Source of the DNA: Cyclospora cayetanensis
Taxonomy: Eukaryota > Apicomplexa > Conoidasida > Eucoccidiorida > Eimeriidae
Reading direction: 5' to 3'
Assembly: GCF_002999335.1 (NCBI RefSeq)
Contig: NW_020312036.1
Coordinates: 62,001 to 126,000 of the forward strand
Length of the DNA stretch: 64,000 bases
A program made the position numbers and the translations under genes. How positions within the stretch are numbered: position 1 is the first letter of the stretch; the number at the start of each line of letters is the position of its first letter. Shown here piece after piece: positions 23,602-33,834 of this stretch. A model generated the notes under the pieces. The model made no database searches. It was given only the letters and a program-made list of their open reading frames with translations, and was not told the DNA's origin.

Positions 23602-25879
23602 TGTGCCTCAAGGATGCGGAGACGGGGAGAACGGGGCGGGGAGCGGGGGAAAGGCTGTGCGGAGGAGGAAGGGCCTCAAGCCCTCATAAGGTGCTGTCGC
23701 GATCGCGGTGATTCGGTTGCGCCTGCTCCTGTTGCTGCTGCTGCTCCTGCTGAAGTTACCTTTAGAGCAGCAACAGGAACGGCGGATTGCAGGGGCCGCC
23801 TCAGCAAGAGGGAAGTCACGCGCGCAGAGGGGGCTATACGCGTCCTAGCGCGCCGTGTTGTATTAGGTGCTGTTGCCACCCCTCCCCTTCCGGCTTCTGC
23901 AGACGAGTCTCGTGCGTACAATGCGCAGCAAAAACGCTACAGAAACGGTTGTGGCGGCTTGTGGGCAGATTGCAACACCCCCTACGGCGGGAGCACAGGG
24001 CCCTGCTGCAGTCTTGCAGTCTGGCGCGTAGGCAGAGCGTGCAAGTGTGGCGCTCTCGCTTTTCCGCAAGGCTTTTGGCTTCTTTTACTGCTTCTTTCGT
24101 ATAAATGTTCGGGGTCGGTGCTAACGTTACGGGGACCGAAAAGCCTCAAGGCGCCAGGCAGCAAGAGCGACCCCGGCAGCAGCCGCAGCAGCAGCCCCTA
24201 CCCCCCGTCGACCCCCTGCTGCGGCTGCATGCGCGGCTGCTGCAGCTGGGGCTTTCTTCGGCTGGCGCACAAGCAAATGCATGTACACACTCTCCTCCCT
24301 CGAGCTCAGATGCTTGTTGGCTTCGTCCCTCAGCCAATTCGAAGCTGAGCAGGACGTAGGAATGACTCTGTAAGGGACAAACCGGCAGACGGAAACGGAG
24401 AGAAAGGGAAGCCGCAGGCTAAGCAGGGAGGGGGACGCAGAGTCTCCGCCTTTGGGGAATCTGGCGATGAAAGCTACCCTATATGCATGTCTGCGGTGTC
24501 TGTGTATTGGGAGCGGCGAATGGGCAGTTAAAGAGGAGAAAGCAATGTAGTTTTAGTACCGCACTGGATACGCTTGAAAGGCAGCGACTGCAAGGAGGGA
24601 CGGCACGAGGGTCGAGGCGGAAAGGATAAATGGGCAAAGAGGGATGCCGTACGGGGAAGTCAAGGGGAGCTCACACTTGGTAAATGCACAACACCCCTCA
24701 GGATTCATGTAACACCGCATATCAGGCCTTCGTAGTGTAAGACACGTATCGTCGTGCTCAGTACAAGCTTAGAGCGTGTTACTCAAAGAAAACCATCTCC
24801 CGCTGCATGCAGCACTCAAAGCTTCTAAAAGGGAGAAAGGGACAAACAGGGCTTGCGTTGCTGCATCCCCTAAGCACTCCGAGCCTTCACTGCTAGCCAT
24901 ACATTGTAGCTAGCGCACGCTCCCAAGCCTTGCGTCTTTTTGTATCGACGCAGCAACGCTCTACGAAAAACTGGGTTGCACGAACAGAAAAACCAATGAA
25001 TCAGTCATTTTGTACTTTCTAGCTAGATATAACTTGTAGAAAGTGGTTAAGTGCAGTTTAAGCTGCTACTGCTCATCCCCTCGTCAGAGCACACGCTCTC
25101 GCTTTCCGCATGTCCGCCGAAAACATCTGCACGCCGGGCAGCGGAAGAATTTTTGACCCATCACAGCTCCCCAGGCTGTCACAAACGTGAAAGATGCTGC
25201 AATTGAGATCTGCAAAGTGCGCTACTGCTAAAGTGAAACCAACAGGGATAAAGCCACGCACACACTAGCCAAGACCGACGAGGAACCAAACCAGCACAAC
25301 TGCGGTAGCGCAATCGCTTGCTCTCGTAGAAGCGCTGAAATGTATGAGCTCCCTGCTGTGAGAAAATGCAATACAGACAAAATTTGCAGAGGGAATCAAG
25401 CTTAACACTAGTTCACCAGAGCCTCCGCGCCTCATATGGCAATCTCTGCAATAAAATGCACCCGGCGCGTGCAGCGTAGTCGACTTCAAAAGTCCAAAAT
25501 GGACATGTGGGAGAATTCAAGCATGCCTGAGAGTGCCTGTGCAAAAAGCTGAGTGTAAAGAATACCTCAACAACAGCAACAGTCCACATTTTCAGCAATG
25601 CCCATGCATAGGGCGGTTATTTCTTGCAGGGCATGCGCTGGAAAGAGCAAAGTACCAAGGAATGATAGGAATAGCGTCGATGTCGACTATTGTTGTAGAC
25701 CAAAAATAGTTGCAAGTTCCCCGTCGGCAATGAAGTTCGCGGCTCCCCCTCTGTCAACGGTTAAGGTGGACGCTCTTCACACCAGTGCACTAGAAACTCC
25801 CCGCTAGTGTATACTCAGTAACTACTAGTCCTATAATCCAGCAGTTCCACGGCTTTATGTGGATCCATTCCCTCCACGT
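23602..25879. other. upstream region of SR gene and gene-poor sequence
   Basis: The first few hundred bases must contain the 5' UTR and promoter of the minus-strand SR-protein gene. A plus-strand frame at 23614-24348 lies directly across this and has no recognisable domain, so I do not call it. From about 24500 onward the base composition is more even, CAG runs are absent and stop codons are frequent in all frames. No gene or RNA was recognised. Confidence 0.4.
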
Positions 25880-27700
25880 GGGTCACTCACCTGCGCGGCC
25901 AAGTCTGCGTATTATTCGGGGGGCTGTGGAATTTAGGAAACCAGGATTAATAGTTTCGGTGACACCCCGACTTTTTAAGCAAATCGATATGGCAAGAAGG
26001 AGCACTGATTGGTGAGAGGGTGGGGAATGTCTGTAGCCAACTGGCCGCAAGCTTCTTCGTTTGGCCGCTTTTGAAGGCACCTCTCAGTGCACGGTGATTC
26101 AGCAGGACCAAATCTCCACGCTCAAACACACAGCTAACTGCTGCCTGTCATAATTTCGTGCTCGTCTCTCTCAAGGTTTGCGCATACATCTGTGTGCACT
26201 GGTTAGCTGTTCTCTGAATTCTACTGCCACAATGTTGGCGGCTGAGTTTGGACCAGCAGGCTCAGGCTCAGATTGAAGAAGGGCTTCTCGTGGTAGACTG
26301 GGGATACAGGAGAGCCATGGGGAGACGAGTATGCCGTTCCAGTATACATTCACTCACCACCAGGAAGAAAATCAAGCCAAGCAATAGGAGGTCTGCGAGC
26401 ACAGACCTCCCACTGCAAAAGAGTGTGGTTGATGCGCTTGGTCTGTCTGTCTGCCTCACAGTGACTCGCAGTGGGCATTTTGTAATCAATTTGGAGGCGG
26501 ATCACGAAGGCACATCGAAACCCACTAACGCCAGAACCCTATCCGTGGTGACGCTCCTGAGGAATCCGTGAAGCTTCCAGACATGAATTAAGAATACCTG
26601 GGCAAGTTCTTGGGCCATGGTTGAGGTGAAGCAATGGATGAATGGACATTTTCGCTGAATGTGTAGACAACGACGTTAATGCTCTCCTTACTCTTGACCT
26701 CAGACAGCCCAGCGATAAAGTCTATAGACAGATCAATCCGAATCCTTAAAGGAACCTGAAGGGCTTGCAAATGGCCAGGTTTAGGAGAAATGCGCGGCCT
26801 CCGCTGCTGAGAAACTAAGCGTCACAAATTATACTTCTCTGCCGCTAGAGAAATCCACGCTACCAGAAGGACTAAGAGAGCTTTTCATTGGACCGTGAAT
26901 CTCTTGTTGTCTATTAGAAAATGATCCTGTGCTTTGCACAAATCGTCACTGCAGACTAAACTCGGGATGTACAAGCCACGGTATCCCAGGTGTACTTTGA
27001 AGCAGCAGGCCATGCTAAACGTAGTAATGTTTCACCCTGTCACCGTTCTGAAGCTCGGCAACAATAGCGACTGTAGGCATGTCGAAAGCATATACCTCAC
27101 CCGATAGCGGTAGAAAATGTGAAGCCTCACAATAAATGTTTGCGCTGCATAGCAGTGAATTGCTGGGTCGTCACGAGAGCGTGTCGGCAACCACAGTGGT
27201 GATGCCCTTGATATACTTCCCCGTGAGGTCGTGCAGAAACCACCGAAGCCAGGGAAGACCACCAAACTCCTGAAACATTGTAGGGTGCCCAGAATACTGC
27301 TGGCAGCTCGCTTATTTTTAGCACATCCGCGAACTCATCCTTGATTTATGCACATTATTGCTGTACCCCCATAATTATTCAATCGAGTTCAGTAAGTAAA
27401 CTGCCAGACGCAGAGGTAACAAGACTGGATCTGAGTTCAGGAATGTCGTCTTTTGTTTCGCTGCTGAGGCACCCGCATAAAGAAATTGCCTCGCCTTCTT
27501 GAGGTACCAACTCTACCCCTATCGCCGTAGGTAAAATGAGCATTGTTAAGACCATGATTTGCGTCTTCTTCTCGCTTCTTGGGCAACTGGCCTCCAAATC
27601 GCACAGCTGTGGTCTTGTGCGTGCCTCCCGTTGGGCCACCCATGGCATGCCTAGGATTACTACGTGGTGTGTAAAATTCCAGCATAGAGATCACGGGCTA
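25880..27700 (-). mobile_element. decayed Ty3/gypsy retroelement (protease, RNase H, integrase fragments)
   Basis: Pieces of a Ty3/gypsy pol appear on the minus strand in the right order but in different frames and with stops. At about 27662-27580 is the end of an aspartic protease (HVVILGMPWVAQREA, like VILGMPWL). At about 27275-27165 is the end of RNase H (WLRWFLHDLTGKYIKGIT, then VVADTLS followed by a stop where the family has ADALSR). At about 26792-26625 is integrase: KPGHLQALQVPLRIRIDLS leads into IDFIAGLS, like the family's PLPIP...ISMDFIxGLP. Its VVVYTFSE replaces the usual VVVDRFSK. At about 26129-26060 is an integrase C-terminal piece (FERGDLVLLNHRAL). Reverse transcriptase, normally between protease and RNase H, is essentially missing. 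I could not identify LTRs. The element is inactive. Confidence 0.75.
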
Positions 27701-30672
27701 TGATGATAGTAGTTCAACTCCTTTCTAAAGTGGCATTGAACTGCCTTAGCCTTGTCGCTCTTTGCATTTGACTGCTCTTCAGCGAGCCGGAGTCTGTGGG
27801 ACTACGCTACCGAGTTAACAGGCACATCGCACTTCTGCCTTGTCTGCTCGGCTGATAGATCCACTTCGAATCCAGAGCGAAGCTGAGTTAGTAATTCTTG
27901 CTATCATTGATGTAACTTCTATTAGCGCAAAACCTAGCCGTGGTGGGCCCCGACTGCGGCTAAGTCCTTCGTAGCCCTCTTCCAGGCGCCTCAACATGCA
28001 TGGGGGGAGCTTTCTGTTTCCTCGATGCGCCTGCCTTGCTCTCCACGCAGCCTGCCTCCGCTGAGCCTAGTCCCTGTGCTTGAAATTCTCGGAGTTTTGC
28101 ATGCACTTGCAGTTCGGGATGATTGACCTGATCTCCCACCGCGCGGGTGACGGGGAGGGGGAGGTTGTCTGGGGTCGCTTAGCAACGCGGGTTCCCTCAG
28201 GTTTTCCTATTAAATTTACTTTAGACTGTAGCTCCTATATTCATCGGTTCTGAATTCCGATTTGGCTTCGTCTATGAAGCCAAAGACTGAAGAGCTGTGC
28301 TCATTTTTTTCCGTGACATCAGACAAGTTATTTGTGGAAGCGTCTCTGATCGGTTATTTAATCGCTGAATCGCTGCACACAGCGCGACCACCTGGCGTGA
28401 GACTTCGGGTAGACCCAAGATAAATCACTGACAAATCAGCCGTTCGTCTAGGCTGTGGCTCTTGCAAACCAAAGTCTCGATTTTTACCGATAGGGTGACC
28501 AATTTTTGTGTTCAAGCTTTACAATTTCTCCAAATCTTGTTTTTAAAGGTAATAGAGGCACAACTGGACGATCCAGGACGTTTTCGAAGATTTGAGTGGC
28601 AAACACTCCTGCAGGCAAGCGATTCCCGCTACATGAATAGAGCCACCACTGAAGCGTTCGTCTATCCAATAGCTATACCTCCATGCTTACACGGTTCTTT
28701 TTGTTGGGGATTACAAAGCTAGGTACATCTCCATTCGGTTATTGATTATGTATACATCGATATGATTATGCTGGCCCGGCCGTAGAGCTGAGCAAGCACT
28801 CGAATAGTTTATCTTATCGGCCCACAAGTCAAGCCTATTTACCAGCTGCGAAACTGCCGCAGTCACGGCAGCTTGCAGGCTGGCCACTGCCGGCCCACCA
28901 GGCACAATGCAACCGTCTACTTCCAGTGACAAAAGAGCTTTTCATTCTTATGCCAATTAAATAATCACTAAGTTACCTACTGACTTCATGCAAAGCGGAC
29001 ACCTGTTGTCGGGCAACCTGACATCCTGCTGCATACCAAGCCATTGGATGAGCGGGGCCAGCTGCATCAAACCATGTGGTGCTAGCAGTGTAGCAGCTGT
29101 GACGCCCTTTCGCAAACCACCCTAGAAAAGCAGTTAGCTCCAGAGGTACATAATAGAACATTGAACATTTTTCGAAGGAAGTCTCGCCTTCTCCTACACG
29201 TGGCACTCAGAGTTCCTCCAAGGGAAGCGGGGCAGCTGGGATGCGTTTCTCTGCACGCTTTAAGCCTCTCAAGCATTCGCAGCTGGTTGCACATAGCGTG
29301 TAACACACATACACACAACGTTTTATCCTTCTACTTGGAGCTAATTCTACGCTGCAAACGAAGAGCAAGAACATACAAACTAAGTAGTCAATGCTTAAGT
29401 TGAAGATAACTAGCGAAGCAGGAAGTGTTCAAGTGTAATTTTGCCAGCCACATGAATGCCTTGCTGCGAAGCGCAGATCGTGTATTAGGCCAAATGCAGG
29501 CTGCCCCATATGCTGCAGCTACTGGGGAATGGGAGCACAACCGTGGCATAGAATGCATAACAGAACACTGCAGAAGGGATGACTCAGGGCACACCCATTT
29601 TTGAGTTGTTGCAAGCCACCCAAAACTTGAAAACCATTGCATTCACTCAAACGCGTTTTTGGTCTGGGCTGCTTCTGCGCACATGGATTCAGGATATACT
29701 GCAGAGTCATGGGGTCCTGGGCTAGCGATGACAAGGAAGAGACACAGTTTAGACATTTGCCGCGCACCCGTGCCAACTCCATGGTAGAGAAAGCACTTAG
29801 ACTTCTTCCATTATGGAGAAGCACTCGTGGGCCTCCCGCAGGGGCGAGCCCGTGCAATTGTCCAATCAGTGTATTCTGCTAGTGTGTGGGCAGATCTGTT
29901 GTCACGCGAATAGGTCTAGAGTCGTGCTAATGGACCACGCGAAAAGCGCGCAGATGCCGTGATACCGTCTTACACAGAGAAACAACTAGACATGTTACAC
30001 CCTGACAGGCCAATCCTTCAGCAGCAGCATCAACAGGAGCCATCATAGCAGCTCGTGCGCTACGTGGCGTGTCTGAAATGACGACTTGGCCGTACATATA
30101 CAGATCATCCCCTCGAACCATGAGCAAACAAAACACTGTACGACTGGGACGGTCATGGGGCAGGATCATTGCAAATTTTGCATGTAATCCGGTATCCGCA
30201 TGAACGAAGTGGAGTATGGCACACCCGAATCGATGACTATGCTGTTTTCCATGAAATTTTAGAGCTACAGCTACACAGGGCAGTAAGTTTAGCAGCAGCA
30301 GCCCCTGCAGCCGCTGCAGCCTCTGAACTACCAGCAGCCGCAGCGGCCGCACAACCACCACATCTCACTGCGGGTACTCCCCCAAAAGGCTCCCTGCCCC
30401 TTCCTTCAGGAGAGCTTCTCGGACAAAATTTAGTCTGAAGATTGTGTGCTTTTTTGTTGCTGATCGCAGTGCCAGCGGTAGCTGCGGCGTCGGCAGGGCC
30501 CTGCCGCGCTTTCCGTGTACTTGCACCCCTTCAGATCCATGCTTCACGGAAATTGTCGCCTTCTCTTATGGACTTGGCGAACAAGAGAGCTATCGAAGGC
30601 GTTTAGTTTGCGATCCCCATCGCTGGCAGCCGCGCTAGCTGCAGCTGCAGGAACAGGTCGTGACATCCGAAC
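27701..30672. other. gene-poor region, possible 5' remains of the retroelement
   Basis: No host gene was recognised. Minus-strand frames at 28711-28932 (SLQAAVTAAVSQLVNRLDLW, coiled-coil-like) and 28484-28669 could be remains of a gag region upstream of the decayed pol, but no zinc knuckle was seen. The first dense Ala/Gln-coding CAG run of the right-hand half starts at about 30289, marking a change of sequence character. Short plus-strand exon-like pieces at 30264-30435 may belong to the gene starting at 30673. Confidence 0.4.
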
Positions 30673-31289
30673 ATGAAGGAGGGGCCGAAAGCTCCCCAGG
30701 ATAATACCCCATCAGCAACTGGGAACTCTGGCACCCAGTGTCCTCTCCTCTCTCCCCTTCATCCCCCTCGAGAAGGCGACAGCAGCGGCAGCCGCCTACA
30801 ACCGCGAGAATTCCTGGATACGTGCTCCGCTCCCGTTCCCTCCGAGTACAAAGCAACAGCCTTCGCTGCGCTTAGCGGCTTCCTGCACTCAGCCCTGGCT
30901 GCAGGAGGTGCCGCTGCAGCAACTGCGGCGGCAGTTCCCCAGCGCCTCGCCTCGCTTGCAGCTGCGGCAGGCCAAACTGCTCCCCACTCGCCAGCGCAAC
31001 AGCAACAGCAGAAGCAACAGCAGCAGCGGCAGCACACGCAACAGCCACAGCCGCACGTGGACTTAGAGGAGCCTCTGTCGTGGCGCTGCCCCTTCCACTG
31101 CTCCGACAGCCGGCGAAGCCCCCCTGCTCCTCCAGCGACGGGAGCTTCGCCCCGCGGCAGACACCTCCAGAGGGCGTCTTTACCAGTATCGGGGAGTAGA
31201 AATCGCAGTTCAAGCCACAGAGGACCTCTCCGTCGCCATCGGTTGTCTAGCAGGAGGGCGCACCAGGCAAGGCCGTACAGTCGGCCCCG

Positions 31290-31322
<33 letters not shown>

Positions 31323-32016
31323 GCAACCCCAAGAAGCTGCCCCTTGGTTCGCTGATTTCTCCTTGAACTCCATCTGCCCCTTTTGTGTGGCCGTCTCCCT
31401 CTCGGCTGCAGCGCGAGGTCGCGCAGAGCATGCGCTCGAGGCGTGTCTCAGCGCTCTCGACAAACAGCAGCAGCAACGGCAAGGGGAGCAGGAAGGCAGC
31501 CTCTCCGACGACTCCTTGCCTTCCACCCCCGGCGGCAGCCCAAGCCAGCAGCCGCTGTGCAGCGCGCACTGCACGAGCTCTGCTTCCCATCTAGGCGAGC
31601 AGCAGCTCCTCCAGCAGAAGCAGCTGCAGCAGAAGCAGCTGCAGCAGAAGCAGCTGCAGCAGAAGCAGCTGCAGCAGAAGCAGCTGCAGCAGAAGCAGCT
31701 GCAGCAGAAGCAGCTGCAGCAGAAGCAGCAGCAGCAGAAGCAGCAGCAGCAGCGTCTGCGGGGAGGAGGACCTCTTTTGGGAGGCTGCTCCGACACACGA
31801 CAGGTTGCGCAGCAGCAGCGGCGTCATAGAGCGCTGGACGTCATTATTTCTACTCTCTTGCCACGCTCTCTGGGGCGTAGAGACACTCCGTCGCGTCAAG
31901 CAGCAGCAGCTGCTGCTGCAGCTGAAGTGACAGGCGGAGGAGGAACTCCCAGCAGCAGCAAAAGGGGGCAGTTTGTTTCGTCGATCCCCTCGCGCGCCCT
32001 TGCATTGGCGGGTGCT

Positions 32017-32061
<45 letters not shown>

Positions 32062-32268
32062 GCCCCCGCGAATTTGCGCCGCAGGCAGAGCAGCAGCAAC
32101 AGCAGCAGCAGCGCTGGATACGCAGTCGAGACGAACGAGGCTTCGGATTACGCAGAGTACTTGGCCTTGCATGTAGAAAAGTGGCGCGAGGGATCTTTCG
32201 ACCGACTGGAAGTGGAGGCGGATAGCGTCCTGTTCGATCCCCTGCAGGCTCGTTGCAAAATTATGTAG
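30673..32268 (+). CDS. low-complexity Gln/Ala/Ser-rich protein, unknown function
   Basis: A 531-codon frame starts with ATG (MKEGPKAPQDN), is preceded by an in-frame stop and ends with TAG at 32266-32268. It contains poly-Gln at 31002-31030 and 31291-31335, about nine QLQQK-like 15-nt units at 31612-31755, and poly-Ala at 31896-31925 and 32010-32063. The non-repetitive parts are FADFSLNSICPFCVAVSLS, RRHRALDVIISTLLPRSLG and a C-terminal segment with YAEYLALHVEKWREGSFD. No known domain was recognised. Upstream exons are possible. The frame is supported by length and by the unique segments, but low complexity makes long open frames more likely by chance on both strands, so confidence is moderate. 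Confidence 0.55.
31612..31755 (+). repeat. 15-nt tandem repeat coding for QLQQK units
   Basis: About nine copies of a 15-nt unit (CAGCTGCAGCAGAAG), degenerating to CAGCAGCAGCAGAAG in the last copies, lie within the coding frame at 30673-32268. The unit length is a multiple of three, so gain or loss of copies keeps the frame. Confidence 0.93.
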
Positions 32269-32455
32269 TTTTTTGAGTGCTGCCGCTGCTCTTTTCTTTG
32301 TTTCAGCGTCGACGCCTCCTCATCAGGCAGGCAGGCAGGCAAGGGGGAGGGAAGGGCCTCTTGAAGCGACGCGCGTGTCGCCTCGACTGGCGGCGCAAAA
32401 CTCAACAACCACTCTACACCTGCCCCCGTGTTGCTTTGCATGCCCCTTCGTGCCT

Positions 32456-33834
32456 ATGGGGAGGACGTCGCGGTGGAAGGCGCGCAGGAGGGGCCCCCAA
32501 ACCCCCCGGGGGGCCCCTCTTACGGCGGCAGCCGTTCTGTTGCGCAACGCGCAGCAGGAGAGTAAGAAGTACAACAGACCGCCAACAAGCAAGCAGATAA
32601 AGCAGAATTCGCAGCCTCCGCAGCCTAGACAGCAGCAGGCGCAGAAGGCTGAGCCGAAGCCGAAGCAAGCAAAGGGCGGCAGGCACAGCCAGCTGCCGCG
32701 GCAAGAGCAGCAGCAAGCGAGTGAGCAGAAACGAAACAAGACGGAGGCAAGCAAGCACAGCCGACAGTCTCAGCAGAAGCAAGAGACGCAGAAACTCTCT
32801 AGGAATCTCCGAAGGAAGCTTCGGCTTTTGCAGCAGCGGCAAGGTCCTCAGCATCGGCAGCAGTTGCAGCAGGGAGAGAAGCAGTTGCTGCAGCGAGAGC
32901 AAGAAGTCACGGCTTCTGTGCAGCGCACGCCAGCTGTAGAGAAACACCAGCGGTATGGCGCTGAGACAGGAGGTGTAGGGGGCCTTTCGAGAGTCTTTCC
33001 GTAAAGGGGGTGAAGGGGCCTACTGAAAGCCTTTGGTTTGGCGTTGCTTTGCTATTCGGAAGGGGTGTCTTGGTTGCAGGAGGATGCGCATGCGCGTGTT
33101 TTGCTGCTGTTGTTGCTGCCCGATCGCAGGCGCAAGCACCAGCGCAGTCCCCAAGATGTGTCTGCGGAAGAGGGAGAAGATGCAGCAGCTTCGACAGGCT
33201 GTGCGGCAGCAGCTCCTCCAGCAGCGAAGTGTGAAAAGAAGCCGTGCCTGACTTTGTGGGGAGACGTGGCAGATGGACCGCCTGACTTGAGAGGGTTCAA
33301 ACAGAAGTTCGAAGCTTTAAAGGCCAAGTCTGCCAAGTATGTCGTGGGGGGAGGTGCTGCGTTCTTGCTTGTTTTCGGCTGCTGCGTGGCTGGAGCCGTT
33401 GAGGAGTGACGACGTGGTAGAAGTGTGAGTTGGAGCGTTGCCGCCACTTTGCTGCTGGTGTTTGTAGGACTAGGGAGAAGACAGCAGCGGAGGAAGCTGC
33501 CGCAACGGCGACGGCTGCTGTCGAAGAGGATCAGCGACTTGCCGCTTCCAAGAAGCGGCGGAAGGGAGCCGCTGCTGTCGCCGATGCGGATCCTTATCAG
33601 CAACAGGCGATGGAGGCGTACAGACAGCTCAAGAAGCAGCGCAAGGAGGCAGAAGCGCAGCAGCAACAGCGAAAGCAGCAGCAGCAGCAAAGGCGAGATG
33701 GCTATCGCAAGGGCCGTCAGCAGGAGGAGGCACCAGGCAAGGCTCCTGGCAGCAAGAAGCAGTGGTCTTACGACAAGGCTCTGCTCTACAGGAGCGATTG
33801 GATTTTTAAGCACCACGTGAACGATCAGGAGTAA
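32456..33834 (+). CDS. basic, probably nucleolar protein, three exons, unknown function
   Basis: The exons 32456-32952, 33130-33336 and 33468-33834 close in phase 2 at both junctions (EKHQ-R-RKHQRS and KSAK-TREK), giving 356 residues. The start MGRTSRWKARRRGP is strongly basic. The middle is Lys/Gln/Arg-rich (LSRNLRRKLRLLQQRQG). Exon 2 contains a more ordered patch (CLTLWGDVADGPPDLRGF, KQKFEALKAKSAK). The last exon contains AYRQLKKQRKEAEAQQQQRK, then SYDKALLYRSDWIFKHHVND. The composition fits a nucleolar ribosome-assembly factor. The AYRQLKKQRK helix recalls the CCDC59/Fyv7 rRNA-processing family, but this is a weak resemblance. An upstream extension of the frame to 32273 exists, but the ATG at 32456 gives the natural basic start. 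Confidence 0.62.

Noticed and set aside
23614..24348. 244-codon plus-strand frame divergent from the SR-protein gene
   Set aside because: It begins 12 nt from the SR-protein start codon, so it would occupy that gene's 5' UTR and promoter, and it shows no conserved motif.
30759..31796. 345-codon Cys/Phe-rich minus-strand frame
   Set aside because: It is the antisense of the CAG-rich plus-strand gene. Poly-Cys and CCFC runs are the expected shadow of CAG repeats.
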